Source: Rallus limicola (Eukaryota > Chordata > Aves > Gruiformes > Rallidae). Taken from it: a DNA stretch of 64,000 nt. The notes under the pieces were generated by a model. The model ran no database searches and was not told the origin of the DNA. It saw only the letters and a list, made by a program, of their open reading frames with translations. The stretch lies in NCBI GenBank assembly GCA_022605955.1, contig JAKCOZ010000005.1:7474001-7538000 (forward strand), written 5' to 3'. The position numbers and the translations under genes were made by a program. Shown in pieces: positions 14,301 through 28,445 of this stretch (its first letter is position 1; each line of letters begins with the position of its first letter).

Positions 14301-15198
14301 AGTGTATTCCTGCTAAAGCAGCAAAGACTTTGTGGGACACTTTAGTATCAGCCATAATAATCATAAAGGGATGATAGGATTTGATGATATGGTACCTGGA
14401 GGGTACTCAGGTGATTTGGTGGAGAAAGAATAGATCTACACTAAGATTTTATCTTCATCCAAGTCCTCCGTTCCATACTTAGACCACATCCAGTTAGAGG
14501 GAAACGAGCAATGCGTTCAATCATGGGTTTTTTTGCTATAACTCAGGGGAAATAAGCAGACAGACAGACAAAAGGAGAGCAAGGAAAAAAGGGGACTACA
14601 TTCTACTCTCATATGTTCCCGAAACATCCTAAGTCACAAAATCACCACCATCAACCAAGGGCTTGTAAAAAACCCCAAAAATCAAACCACCCAGCATAAC
14701 GTCCTAGGTGCATCAGGAAAAGCTGTAAGCATTAATAACAAGGTACAAGGAGGAGGATAAGAGATGGACATCTAACACTTTCTCAAATTAATTTTTACCT
14801 AATTAATTCATCACCATCAGGTCCGGACAGGCTCAGCAAAAGCAGTAATGGAAATTAATATCTTAGATCTCTACACAGGGAAAAAAAGCTGTAAACCTTG
14901 TCTACCTACTACACAGCACCATGTCTTCATTAGCTTACTGGTATTCAAAGAGAAAAAAAGAAAAACAAGAAAAAAAAGAAAGAAAACTTGCAAAGGCCCA
15001 CACAGATAAGTACTACACTGTACTATGTGAGGTTGAGAAAAAACCCTAGCAGTAAAGAAAAAACCCAACACAGCTACAAACAGAAAATGCCTGAGTACTG
15101 CTGAAGGTACAGGAAGACGTCTTCAACACAGCCAGTGTTCATGTGGGCACAGCTACAGGGGTGACTGCAAGCAGCTTTCATCAAGAAACACTTCTCAC
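5302..15198 (-). other. Intron 12 (9.9 kb)
   Basis: The longest complete intron in the window. I see no supported exon on either strand. It holds a GC-richer patch at about 8050-8340, a 46-bp duplication at 14130-14221 and scattered A/T runs. Confidence 0.7.
14130..14221. repeat. 46-bp tandem duplication
   Basis: Two identical neighbouring copies (14130-14175 and 14176-14221) start gatcctcacaagatgcaatg and end atggaagaaca. The lack of any mismatch suggests a very young duplication. Confidence 0.95.
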
Positions 15199-15326
15199 CG
15201 TTCCTTTTCCTTCCTTCATCTTTTGTCACTTTCTGTGGTGCCATTACTTTCTGGAGGGAGCTCCGGCCCGAGCTGGGCTTCCCGGACCCGTTGCTGATGA
15301 TGGAGCCATTCTGACTTGGGGACCGG
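15199..15326 (-). CDS. KIAA1549L: Exon 12: cytoplasmic tail, Ser/Lys-rich
   Basis: The 128-bp exon lies between gttacttgcag| and AACG|gtgaga. With two carried bases it encodes SRSPSQNGSIISNGSGKPSS and then SLQKVMAPQKVTKDEGRKRN. It is a low-complexity Ser-rich then basic stretch, a likely phosphorylated linker (inference). It joins exon 13 through a split Val codon. Confidence 0.9.
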
Positions 15327-18300
15327 CTGCAAGTAACCATAGCAACAAGAGAGGCTGTGAGTTCTTCTTATAAACCTCATTTCAAGGTTATTTCATTTGC
15401 ACAGTTTGCATCACTGAGTTTTCAAGTCTGATTTTGTAAAAGGAGGAGACAGAATGTAAACTGCACAGAGAAATGAGGTAAAGGCAGGAACAGAGCGGCG
15501 GTGGGAGAACACGACTCCTCAATTAGCTCACGGCTGATAGGCATCGCAGTGGCATCGAAAGCAAACGCTTCTCATGCACAACCCCCACAATGACAGAAGC
15601 AACACTGCAGAGGACAAAAAATCCTTTTATCAATTCAGTGACATTTAAACAGCTAAAATAAAGCAGAACTTTTTTTAATATATACATGGTTAAACTAATT
15701 CATTTATTATTTATTCTGCATTTATACTGAACTGTTTTGTCAGCCACAATGCAAAATTCACTCACTTTACACATACACACCTGCAACGTGATAAGAAAAT
15801 TATCTCTTTTTTCCCTTTTTTTTTCACATTTAACCAACTTGTCTTGCTTAACCAGCACCATTATTTGCTGAAACTCCCAAGAAAATGCTTGCTTTAGTCA
15901 GTCATTTCATATCCTTGCCCTGAAACTGGTCCCTGCCCAGTGAGGAAGGAGGGGAGAGCACAACTGCTGTGAGCCTTCAGTTTCAAAGAGGAGCAAGAGC
16001 AGAAGTGGGCAGTAACTCTGGTCTGCACTGGGAGCAAGCTATCAGCAGACATTCTCTTCTTATGGGGTGGGTAAATTGCTCAAATCCTAATGCACAAGTT
16101 GGGAAAAGCAGGCCAAAGTAGAAAGTGTTAAATCTGGAGCTACTCCACATCCAGACACGGCATCACATTGTTTCTACACATCAGACTTGCCACAACTGAA
16201 ATAAAAACAAACCACAGGACCCACATAGCTACTCATGTAACTATGTGTAATCTATCACTGAAACATCATGGCCAATGACAAGATAATGTAAAGAGGTTGC
16301 AGTGGACAAAAAAAAAAATGGACTTAGTCACAAGGACTTCCACTTACAGAGAAAAAAACCCTAACAGTTCAAGTTCTGTTGCTGCCACAATAGCTTTATA
16401 GAGAGAAACTGGTGCTGAAGTAAACCAGTGGTACAACCCATCATGAAAATTATTGATAGTATTGATTCACTTCCAGTTGTGACTTCCTTGTCTGGTGTTA
16501 GCAGAGAGCATTTACTGTAGTCAGAACAGGAAGGGGAAATTGTGAGAGAAGTAATTCTTATAGACTCCCTTTTGAAGACAGCCTAGATGGAGATTTATAT
16601 GATTTGAGACAAGCTCTTTCCAGCTCCAGAGCTTTAGAAGAATTCAGGGTGCATCCCAATTCAGTCCAGCCCAGGCTGGGGATTTTCTTGTGAAACTCTA
16701 CTGAGAATAAATATTCTCCAAAAGTAACATTTCTCACCTACAACCCTGTCTGTCACTGTCAATGAATAATCTCAGTTCACTAAAAAAATTCATCCAGGAT
16801 CAGACCACTACCTGAAGAAAACCTGCTCTGCTTGGGAACAAGGTAAAGAGGCAAGCATGAGTAGCTTGCACAAGGATTTCTGCTGCCACTAATCTAATAT
16901 TCATCCTTTTTAAGTGGCCATCATGTTAACAACTGTGAGGTTTCCTTCAGTGGTAATATCAGAGAAGATATTCTGATCAGTTACCAGCCACTTCATGGCA
17001 GTCTGATTTAAATTGACCTTTCAAGGCTGCAAAGTAGCCTGAATGAAGAGCAAATACATAAAAGGTCAAGAAATATTTCTTCATCTTCAGAAGCCATTAA
17101 ATCCCATCCCCAGGCACCGCTCTTGGGAATGATAAAAATACTAAAATTCTCCATGTTCTCACTCAAGTAATCACCCTGAAGGAGGCAAAACTCTTTTTTG
17201 CTTTGAAAGGGACCAAGGTTCAACACATTTTATAAAGAGAATAACTTTCTTGTGAATTTCTGGATGAAGTTTGCTTATCAACGTTTGTTTAAAGTTGTGC
17301 TGATTAATTAGAGGGGGATTTCTGTGCTCAAAGTACTGAGTGAAGTGCTTAACTTTTGTTAGAGGATTAATTAATAGGGCTGGTTTACATTTGAGTGTGT
17401 GTATGTTTACATATGGCTTTGGAGAGGCTTCAAAACATTTTAAAAGAACAACAACTGCAAAGACTTAACCTGCGGTGGCCCAGCACCAAGAGCCACAGCC
17501 AGTATCATGGTCGTCTTCTATTTGTCATTTCATCACTGGACAGAAGACTTCAAGAGAGACAAGTACTGGTTGGTTCACATGGACTGTGTAACCTGACTCC
17601 CATGGTTCAAGTGATTTATGGTGTGAACACCACATTGCTGACATTAAAGGGCATAATAACAGCTTATGCCCAAACCCAGTGAAGCAATGAGAGGAACCAA
17701 GGGAGTTCTCAGCTGTATTGCTCTTCTCTATTAGTACTCCCTGCAGGCAGATTGCTCTGTATTCCAGGTGATTTACTATACAGCCAGAGAAATGTGCCAA
17801 AGCAGACATCACCTCAGAATCCTTCTGCTTCCATTCTTTTGTAGGAAGTCTTAACTTATGACGGATGGTGAGGTCTACCCACCACAAAGAGCAGCAGAGA
17901 CAGATCCTCCAGCCTTGTGCCATGCAGGCTGATACCTTCCAGCCCGAGGCTGCAGATAACTCCAGTACATCCCTGTCATTGAGTACAGCAGTTGGACTGA
18001 GTTTTCTAAGCTTTTCCATTACTCCATTATGCATTGACAAGTACGAGATGAGGTGACTCAACCAGGGAGATTTGGTTGTCTATAGAATCTCTCCGCACTA
18101 GTCAGATATTCTTCTTTGATGTTATCAAGTCACTTCAAAAGGCAGGGACTTTGGAATGCCAATGAACTACACAACAACTGTTCTCCCTGTTCAGGTTCTT
18201 TACTTATTTCCATCTGTTCCCTTCAGTATCATTCTTCAGCAATAAAGTGTTGATGATCCTCTAGTCTAAATTAATTCAAGGAGAGCGAGTCAAGGGAAGA

Positions 18301-18956
18301 TGGACTCAAAGCTTGCAAAACTAGGATAAAGGGATAATCTGCTTCTCTTGACTGAGACAAGAAATAATTACCTTCAGCTATTCTGAGGACGACTCATGGT
18401 AGAGATGAGCTAAAACTTCCTAGTAGGAAAGGCAGAGAACAACAGATTTCTTGAGGATCATGGCATGGCTCCTATGACTTCAGGTTTAGAATGGAAGGAT
18501 ACAGGCTCTTTAGGAAGGACAGGCAAGGAGACCAGGAGGTGGCACTGCCCTCTGTGTCAGAGACCAGCTGAGGTGCATAGCTCCATCTGTGGATGGATGA
18601 GGAATTGACCAAGAATTTAAGGGTCAGGATTAAAGAGAGAACAAAGGTTCATTTGTCATCGGTTTTCATGCTCCAAAACACATCTTTACTTTAGGTTAAT
18701 GCCTTGTACAGCACCAGCGTGTATATGGGAGTCACTTGCCGTTTACATCCTCTGTGCATGTACAATCTGTGGAGACTTCACTTTGTCTTGTATTTTGCAG
18801 CAATCTTACACATCCAGCGCAGACCACTGTTATACCAACAATACATTGTGGAGGAACCATCGGCCACATGCAGAGCCTGGACACCAAGACTTAGAGGTTT
18901 TGCTTGTGCAACATTTATCTTATTTTCCCCCTCTGTGGAAACATGCCAGACCTTAC
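15327..18956 (-). other. Intron 11
   Basis: No exon is supported. A 178-codon open stretch on the minus strand at 17525-18061 is within chance expectation and matches nothing I know. Confidence 0.65.
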
Positions 18957-19147
18957 CTTTTCCTTGTTTCATTGGATTTGGCAGTTTTGATGGTGCTCCC
19001 ATCCTGAGTAATTTCTCTCTCCTGGGAGGCAGGAGCATCTCTAACTGGAAGTGGAAGTACGACAGTCTCCTGAGTTACAGGTAAAACCTCATCTTCAGCT
19101 CCCTGCTGACCTAAGTGTTGCTTGGCATAGTCAAAGCCTTGTACTGG
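18957..19147 (-). CDS. KIAA1549L: Exon 11: cytoplasmic tail, first part
   Basis: The 191-bp exon lies between ttttttttgcag| and AAAAG|gtaagg and encodes 63 codons plus two bases. It starts PVQGFDYAKQHLGQQGAEDE, the best family signature in the window, then VTQETVVLPLPVRDAP and DGSTIKTAKSNETRK. It is mostly polar and probably unstructured, with many possible phosphorylation sites (inference). It is open and in phase. Confidence 0.93.
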
Positions 19148-22100
19148 CTGCAAAAAAAAAAGGAGTTAAAAAAAAACCGAAAAAAACCCCAAAAGAAATT
19201 TCCACCATGCTTGTTAATATAAAATCTCTACTTCAATATAAAATTTTCCACTACCTCTTCTTTAGTTATGCAAGCTGCAGATAAAAATTTGTAGATTTCC
19301 ATATGAATGCCCAACAAGAAAGCAATTTCCCAATGATATCTCCATTCCATGTAATTTAAACATGATTAGTTACTATAAAATTGATCTGGGCTAACCTTTA
19401 CTAACCTGATGTAACACCCCCAAAAATTCCTTTAACAGACAATGGAAGAATCAACATATGGAAAAAAAACCCCAACAATTAGGAGGAGTGAGAAAAATAA
19501 ACTCATACAGAAAATTAAAAACTTTGGAAAGAGGAAATCTTTCATGGATAAAGAGGGTGGGAGTAATATATTCCAAAACAAGACAAAGTAAAAAAAAAAA
19601 AAGGCACACATAAAAGTTTCAGAGGCAACATGTTCCAGAAAAGGATAGTTTCACTGATCTGAAACAGATATTTCCCCTGGCTTGCCAGTTGTCTGCTGGG
19701 AAGGTTGTTATTGACTTCACTTGTTTCTCTTGGGAAGTGGCATTTGCAGAAGCCTTGCAGCAAGGCAGCAGAGGACTGTGTGCCCAGCCTCCCCAGCCCC
19801 GAAGCCCAGCCATGTTTCCCTGCTGGCTCTGCAAGGAACAAACAGAATTGACACTTGCCTTCTGGGTAAAGAAGCCACCAAAAGGTGGATTCTTTTAATA
19901 GAGAAATTAAAACATTTAAGCAAAAATGAACTATCCAAACTGCATTTTCTATTGGGGGGAAAAAAAAAAAAAACAAACAGGGAAGGGGAGGAGAGAAAAA
20001 TAAAATAAATTCTTCCACCTCTAGAAAAAAATGTCTCACTAAAAAAAAGTTCTCACTACACTAAATTGCCTTAATTTACCAAAAACTGGAAGGAAGTACA
20101 GAGGCTACTGACTGAATGCTAAGAAAGCACCATAAAACTCTTCAAAGGTGAACAACGGTGATTTTAACCCTCAAACGTACCTTGGGAACTAGACAGTTAA
20201 TACCTGAATGGTGTGTCTCAGGTTCCTGTCATTGCCATTGAATATATTAATTCCAGAAGAAAATCAGCTGGTTAAAAAAAATTGCTGATGCCACAGCAAA
20301 AGGATGAGCTCTTGTTCTGCCCCTAAATAAATCCGGCTTACAGCTATAAACACAGGGAAATTTCATAGGCCTTCTCAATCTGAATTAAATGGGGCTGTCT
20401 TCTGTTTTTTAAAACAAAACATTCCCAATCTCCTGTTTAACTGAGGCTGATGATTTCTAATGTGCTAGTGTCCTTTGATATCCCCCTGATTAGTAGCTCC
20501 AGTACATTAAGGAGACACTAACTGTACTAACGCTGGTTTGGTAGAGTAGACATCTCTGCACATTGCCACAATGGAACTTGCAATCTATGAGAGAAATGCC
20601 AATCTACCATCATCCCACCATCACCCCACATTGAATTATAATGATACTGTCCCTGCCTGCCCACCCCACTCCACCCCCAAAGGCGGGGTACCACAAAAGC
20701 AGCCACCAAATTAGCTATGAACGGAGGGAACGAAGAAAGGGGAAGTAGAAGCTGTGTGAAGGACAACTAGGAAGAACTAATAAATATCGTCTTAGATAAT
20801 ATTTTTAACCAAATAATGTTTATCAAACTTATTATCAATAAATATTCTGAAAAAAAAAGGTAACAAAAGAAAACAGCTGATTAAATTGGTTGTTTCTCCT
20901 TCTATGCCTTTTGAAGAGTAGACTCTGTTGCTACTTAAATCATGCATCAAAATTTTAAAATCAATCAGTAAATAAGGGTGGGTGGGGATACAGACAGACC
21001 AAAACAAAACCATCCAAACCAGAACAAGAACAACATGAGGATTTTTAACTGTGCAAAGTCCCAGCTCAGATCTGCCAAAGAAAGAAAATGAAGGATCATT
21101 TTAATCTGAGTTCTACTTACCACCATGTCTAGCAACAAACTGCATTAAAGAAAGAGCTGAAAAAGCCATCCTCACCAGCGGACATCTTGCGTTAAATAAA
21201 ATTTGATCTTGGAACCCTGCTCTGCGAAACCCCACAGGAGCAGATGGCTTTACCACCCCTGAAGGGAACTGGCAAGACTAAATCACGATCAGGCACTGCT
21301 GAAGCACTGCAGGCATAGATGCCCAATACGGCCACAACACTGAGAAAGACCGAAGGACTGGGGTTTGAGTATTGCTTCTGAAATTATTAATGAACGATGA
21401 GACTGTTAATTTACACTGCCTGGCAAAGAGCAGACTGGAAATGGGGAGTTGTTTCTGGGACTCTTCCTCATAATTATCATGGAAAAGGAACTGACATTAA
21501 AAAAAAAAATAAAAAAAGAGGATAATCAGCCCCTCCCCTCTACATATATACTCATGTGCACAGACAGCACCTCTAATTTTATTTTGTTTTCCATGCCCTT
21601 TATCAATTTGATGGTTGTTTTCTCATGGCCTGCAGTATTTGATTTTGTTTGCAGGTCTTAGGCTGCAGATCTTATCTCTCTTTACCTGCAAGCTTATTTT
21701 TTCATGCTCTAAAAGAAAAGCAAGGTGGCAAATCAGATTACAGCCTTTTAAAAAAATATGCCATGAATTAGAAAGCAAGGGAGGTGAAAAAAACTAGCAT
21801 ATATACAAAACCTCAAAGTATAAGCACTATCTGAAAATAAAAATGGCATTGAAAGAAAATAAATTCCAATCAATTTCACTGATTTCACTTTTAATTTTAC
21901 CAATGTAGTCAATTAAAAAAAAAAAAAAGTAACAGTCCCTTTTCTCTGCAAGTCTGTCCAGATGTCCCTGGCTGCTGAGGCAATTCAGAAAAGCACCACA
22001 ATTCCTAAGAAATATACTAGAAGCTATGCTACATATGACAGGTCATTTATTAAACTTCATTTATTTATCCTTCAGTCTGTGATGACAAAAAAAAGGTATT

Positions 22101-24683
22101 CTTTAATTACCAGGCACGGGCAGCAATCCTGCTGTTCCGTTACATCACCTCCCCGCCTACAGAAGGTTATTTAACACTTGATGTTTCATTACCCCTCCAT
22201 GCCGTGCTCGTTCGTCCTATCCTGCTGGCACAGGACTGGGCCTCAGGAGGACATAATGGGCAGCTAGGCTCCGAGAGGACCTGCAGCCTCCTAGCAGCAT
22301 CAGGGCTGCAGCTCCACTCTGCCACTCCCCTTAGTACAGGACTTTTGAAAGCCAAATATGGAAAATGGCACCACTGTAAACAAAAACAGCTGAAATCCAA
22401 CATTGTGGGTATCCCGTAATATTCTATTTCCATCTCTATACTGCTTCCTGGGCATTCAAAAAGTATCACAAAAAATTGCTTCAGTGATTCAACAGCAAGT
22501 CTCAGATGCACAGAAACAAAATATTAAAGCTGCATCTCAAACTAAAAATCACTCTGCTGTGACTCCACTTCCAGAACAGATTCAGTATTAATCAAGCAGT
22601 CCTGGGCACTTTCATAAGCCATGAAATACAATACATCCATTTTAAATGTGATAGAGATATGCGCTCATCAGCTACTTGCATTTCCAAACTGCACGAAATG
22701 CAGCAATTACAGCTCAAGTAATTACCACTAGTCCTGATATCCCTAATGCTGGAATTAAAAATAAAACTGTTCTTTTCAAAATGACCTTATCTCATTATCT
22801 TCCAAAAATACATTTCTTAGCCTTATTTTACATAAAGATGTTGAAAACAGGAATGACAAAAACAGCCTACTCCCACTCTTGCTGCAGAATTTATATTCCA
22901 CGGTCCATATAGCAGCATATACCCTTGACTACACCTGGATGACCCTTTTTGATGGGGCCATGGGTGTGAAACTAAGCTGAAATCAATTCAGCTTTCATTT
23001 TGAAATGCATCACTCTTCATATAATGAATTTTATGGAGTCTCAAAACATACAAAAAAAGGGGGAAGTGCACCCTAGAAGTGGATCTACTGTACTCCAGCT
23101 GGAAGCATCAAGTCCATAGGAAGATCTCCTGAAGCAAGTACAGCATGGATACCAGGAGCTCAGTACCAACTGCTTGGTTCTGCAGACCCAACTCGTGTCT
23201 GCCCACATTCACTGCTGATGTAACCTGACTGAATAGGTTTTAACCTGACCAGGTATCTTACAAGCCAAATTAAATCTGATCTCTCAGGAAAAGTAAAAGT
23301 TAACTTACTTGTTTGTTTTGGAATGGTAATTGTGGAATATAAAAATAATTTCAGACTCTGTGCCACGGTTTCAATCAGCAGTTCAGACTTTTTCTAAATA
23401 GCAACATCTTCAGTGGTAAAGCCTCCTATAATGATGTCCAACTCAAAGCAACATACAAATTTAGTCTCATTTTGTCCTTTAGCTGGGACTAAGATTGCAT
23501 ATAAGAAGAATCCAGTGGTGCATAGTGTTTGTGACAGCCACTAATAAAGGATGATTTGCATTTCAGAGGTTTCAGTGGGACATTACACGGAATCACTGCA
23601 GTGGTATTAATTCGTGTTTGTGATATTTCTTGTTTCACTTTTGCAGATCTAGTCTTAACACTAGTTTGATTACACCAGATAAATAGATGAAGATACAGAA
23701 ACAAAACGGAAATGTCTTTTTCACATAATTTTTGATACAAATGTCTTTTTCAAACTGGCACCAGCTGCACCCATCTGCAACTACCCTAAGATGAGGAGAA
23801 ACGAGCTGTCATATGCATCATGCCTTCCTTCAACTCTCTCTCCAATCTACATTTTTCAGCAGAACCAACAGAGCTGAAAACACAATAATCCTACTGTTTG
23901 CAGCATTAAGAAACCAAAGAAAAAATTTATCATCTGTATCCCATGCCAATGGAAAAGAACAAAGCCAGCTACAAAAGGGTGAAGGAACAGCAGGACTTAC
24001 ACATAGGCTCTGTAGGCAAAAACTCCCAAAACTTTGGGTGGCCCTGTTTAGAGTTCTTTAATATCAGAACTGAAAAGGCAGACTTTTTTCACTACAGAGA
24101 TAAACTGTTATTCTGTGAACTCTTCTGTTAGAAATAGATAAACTGGAAATGCGTTTGATTTGGAAAAAAACATTTTGTAATTGATATGGGCTAGTAGCTT
24201 TAAGGAAAATCTAATTGTTTTAACTCAACCAACAATATCCACAAATAAATTAGAAAGTTCAAAACATCTAAAGAGTGGGAGAAATTTTATTTCAGCCATA
24301 ATGATTTGCAGCAGTTGGGAGCAGCTTGGGACATGGGGTGGAGTTGTGGAGACATGACCTAGGGGTCATAGCATATTTCCTTAACTTCACAAAAGGAAGC
24401 AACTGCCCTGAGTAAAGCCTGCTCAGTGCCTTACATCACTGCTTGACAGTTATTCTGTCTCTACTACTGATGTGACAAGGGACAAGCTGCAAAGGAAGTT
24501 GATGACCCCCAAGTAAAACAGAAAGGTAATTGCTGTAACTAGTGGTATCAAGGACAGAGAAGTGTGAAGATCCAACCTGTGAGTAACAACCTTTTCAATT
24601 CCAAATGTCCTTCAGCTACATCTAGCAGAAAAACACAGTTAAAGCCTAAATGGACACATTGGGTTTGGAGATAGGTCACTCAC
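19148..24683 (-). other. Intron 10 (5.5 kb)
   Basis: It has several A-rich runs (19578-19602, 19957-19973, 21914-21928). No repeat family or exon was recognised. Confidence 0.65.
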
Positions 24684-24847
24684 TTTAGCTCTCTGAGGAA
24701 GGTTCATCATGGTGTCTGGTTTGAAGTCATTCTTGTTCTTTCTGCACAGAACAGCTGTGATGATGATTATGATGACTGTAACCACAGCAATGGGAGCCAG
24801 CACTGCTGCAATGATCCACAGGTTGTTTGGGGGGTTCTTGACCACAG
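24684..24847 (-). CDS. KIAA1549L: Exon 10: transmembrane helix and juxtamembrane segment
   Basis: The 164-bp exon lies between tttctgtag| and AAA|gtgagt and encodes 55 residues with the carried base. PVVKNPPNN leads into about 26 hydrophobic residues, roughly 10-35 of the exon, from LWIIAAVLAP through a run of Val/Ile to TAVLC. A basic stop-transfer RKNKNDFK follows. This gives a single-pass type I protein with its C-terminus in the cytoplasm. The five-Ile run in the helix is family-typical. NLPQRAK ends the exon in phase 0. Confidence 0.93.
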
Positions 24848-27800
24848 CTACAGAAAATTGCAAACCAACACTGATAAATTCTGCTGTGCAAACACAAGAT
24901 TTAAATTGCTACCACTACAGTCTTTGACTGTCTCCACAAAATAGTAAAATGATTGTTGGTAACCTAAGTATACCCTTGATATTTGTTAGGTTAAGAAAAA
25001 TAAATCAGAAAAACTCTTCAATACCCAAACCCCTTGGCTGTCGTCTTGCACTTAGTTATAGCCAGCTACAACAGCAGCCACTAACTCTCAAGTCAAATTA
25101 GATGCCACAGCAGATATTACTCCAATGGGTAATTTACATACAAAACAACAAAAAATGTGCAAGTAATAGATTCTTAATTATTTTCCACACAGAGAACTAG
25201 CTTATGGTAAGGTATCACGCGTGTTGAAATACACACGTGGAGTCCACACCTGATATCAAAGACTTACTAGCTCAGCAAGAGTAAACTGGCAGAGCTTTTT
25301 CAAAAAAATGAAGCTAAGCATGATAACAGGTATTGTTGGTATCATTAAAAATAATAAGAAAATGCTTATCTCATGCTCTAGAAATAGTTTATCATAGTTA
25401 AGGTCAAAATTAATCCATCATTTCTGGAGGGGAAAGGACGAAGCTGGAAAGAGTTATTTGCAGATATATTAACAAAGACAGCAGGAAAAAGGTACATTTT
25501 TAGCTATGCAATGGTACTAAAAGATTTTAGTTTCCATTTATTGGAATAAAATCTCTTAGTATGAAACTTCAACTTTTACATGCATAAAAGACCTTCCTGT
25601 AACATATCTCCAGTTGTCTCATTTCATTTCTTTTGGGAAAAACACCAGTTAATCTCCTTTTGATGCCGAATTTTGCTTTAGTGAAATATTTTTGTTGCCT
25701 TCGCTATGCTACCTCTATTACCACTGATTGTTGGCATGGACAGGCAACTGTGAGAATACCAGCGTAAAGCAGCCTTCCCATTTCCCAGGGGCCTAGTGCT
25801 TTCAAATGTCCTTGAGCTTATTAGCTGTCAGAGGCACTCAGCAACTTTCAGGATCAGACTTCAAATGCATGCCATCTTGTTCAACAGCAGTTAGGAAAGC
25901 CAGCTGAAACTCTCCTTACAGCTTGAGTTTAGTCACTTTGTAGATCTACAACTATTTGCGAAGGCCGTTTTGACTGTTAGGTGATGTAGGAATAGTGCAA
26001 TTAGGTGCAAATCTTGCACACAGCGTGACAGTAGCCGAGCACTTAAAGACTCTCCAAAAAGCCACGTTGAAGCCTAAGATTAAGCAGCCTCTCAAGGTTC
26101 AATTTTCAATGGCTTTGCACAATTCTAAATTACTGACTTTGACCATGTAGCCTGAGAATGAAAGTGCCATGGGGAAGAAAAGTGAATCTGAATTTTATCA
26201 GGTAACTGTAAGACTAATTATGGACTACTGCTGTGAGGGTAGCAAACAACTGTTGTGAAATTACAGTTATTCCTTCTAGGGAATGCAGAGGAAATGATGA
26301 CCTTATGGCTAATAGGAAAGATATTAGGAATCCTGGTCTACATCTAATTCAGTTACCAGCCTCCAACGTGACCTTGAGTAAGTCAATACAGAGTTCATTC
26401 AGCTCAATGAGACTTTAGTGGAATTTGAAGCAAGCTTATAAACTTATAAAGCAGGAACATTCATTTTTTTTGTTATTATTCATCTGTCTTTTCTAACCAG
26501 ACTATAAGCTCCTGAGGGTAAAGCCTTTTCTTACTGTATTTTGGTACAGAACTTTTCAGTCTGCTGTAGCAGAAATCATAATGAGTAAAAGTGCACACAA
26601 AGTATTTTCTTTGGAAATACAAAGGCAGACTACAGATATTGTAACCAAAATGAAAAGATTTTTCTTTTTTCTATAATAATGTATAAAAATAGTTCTATTG
26701 CCTACATTTCAGCTACTCTAGCTTCAGAATCTCAGTTATCTAGGGTCATAATTTCAATTTCTATATATTATCTTCTTACAATATTCTGTGCATACTTAAC
26801 TTCTATGAAAAAAATCTAGAGATGCTTGAGACTGCATTATCAGACCATGGAAGTACAAAGTTAAATCATGAGCAACAGATGTCCAAACTAAGACCAAAGT
26901 ACCCAAATAAATAACAAATCTGCAGAAAGAGCTAGGAAATCGCTACGTATCATCTATAGCTGCTTTAGTAAAAACTACATTAAAGAAATATTCTCATGGA
27001 AAATAAATTCATTCAGATTTTAAATTCTAAGGTTTATGGCAGCAGGATGGAGATTCCCAGGAATGGAGATGCCCAAGTTCCATCCAATTAAAGTCAGTAA
27101 CAGACCACTATCAAATCAAGGATCAGGTATGGTATACATTGCAATCTCTGGAAATTTTATCATACTTTAATCTTCTAATTCAATCATGTTTACGGATGAT
27201 ATGTCAATTACTTACTGCAGCAGTTTCTTCTTTTCCTGTCAGAATTAGATGTAATTATTTCAATATCACTGCTCCTTCAAGGAGAAATAATGTCATCAGG
27301 GAGTCCAATTTTATATGCTGTTTAGCCAATTAAGAGATCCAGTACAGAAGTCCACTACATAATTTTAATTTTGTCTGGATAAACTCCTTTGCAAGGTGCA
27401 GACATTCAGTTAGCTAAAGGCATGGATTCATATGTTAAGCTGTTATTGCACAAACTCTCCTTCAGGCTCCACTACAGGTTTATGACTGTTGGTCAACTAT
27501 ACAGGAATATACAGAATATTATTTTTTTTAAAGAAAAATACCTGTGCCAGCAATCAGTCAGGTTAATGATACAAGTCTTAAGAGAAATTCAAAACCACTT
27601 CACTTTTCAAGAACGGTTTACTTTTTAGCTGCATTATTCTGAATGAAGCTAGTCTATCTTGGTTCTGAAAATCACCCATATACATAAGTAGTTCTTTGCA
27701 TCTTCACTTTTCCAATTTGTGTCTAAGCAGTATCTTTAACAAGCACAGTGGTGCACTTTATTAGGCTCTTGGAGAAAGAGATTATTTTTTAAAATATCCA

Positions 27801-28273
27801 TTTGAGATAGAAATAATCTACATTATTCTGAACAAGTAAAAAAATAAGCAACACCTCAATAGTCCCCATATTCAGTTTCTCTTTACTTTGGGTCAAGTTA
27901 CTGGAACCACAATTTAACCCCAACTGTCATCAGTCTGTGGTATCATGGTTTAGTTAGCATCAGAATTAATTCTGACTACAGTTCCATACAGTTGTTCAGT
28001 ATATAGAACTGCATAGGGGTAAAATTAGCTGTACAGTAGAGTTTACATTGATTGTTTAAATAACAGTCGGTATATAGCTTTGGTTTACTATGACAAAAGA
28101 CTTAGGTCTTCCATATGACTTAAGCAGCTGCTTAGAAAGGTGCAGCTGAAACTTCTCTGTATGATCAGTGGAGGCTTCCAACAACTACACTAGTGCCTTC
28201 ACAAAGAACAAACCCACCAACATCAACAACAACAAATAAAGACTATAACCAGAATTTTAGAAAAAACTCTTAC
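24848..28273 (-). other. Intron 9
   Basis: AT-rich, with no exon seen. A stretch at about 26230-26560 vaguely resembles an old CORE-SINE/MIR-like element: gtgaccttgagtaagtca at 26369, then actataagctcctgagggt at 26501. The resemblance is too weak to call. Confidence 0.6.
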
Positions 28274-28445
28274 GATCAGCTTGAACTTGAATAACATAAC
28301 CTAGTGTCAAGGCCATCCTCTGGGAGTCAACAGTACTTAAAATTTTGGCAGCTGCTGTGCCCAGCAAAGGTTTCCCATTGTATAAAGTGTAGTATGTCAG
28401 TTCAGCCGGCTCCTTGGGTCCTGGAATGCGTTGGATTTTTACCAT
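28274..28445 (-). CDS. KIAA1549L: Exon 9: end of SEA-like region before the membrane
   Basis: The 172-bp exon lies between accctggaag| and GATC|gtaaga and encodes 57 codons plus one base. It begins MVKIQRIPGPKEPAELTYYT and includes NGKPLLGTAAAKILSTVD and GYVIQVQAD. It is open and in phase. The acceptor is preceded by a 28-T run with seven C (minus strand), an unusually long pyrimidine tract. The carried C makes the Pro that opens exon 10. Confidence 0.88.

Noticed and set aside
17525..18061. 178-codon minus-strand open frame in intron 11
   Set aside because: About one frame of this length is expected by chance in 64 kb at this base composition. It has no recognisable domain, and its Cys/Trp-rich mix is unlike the host protein.
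19542..20039. 165-codon minus-strand open frame
   Set aside because: It is driven by poly-T runs giving poly-Phe, with no homology seen.
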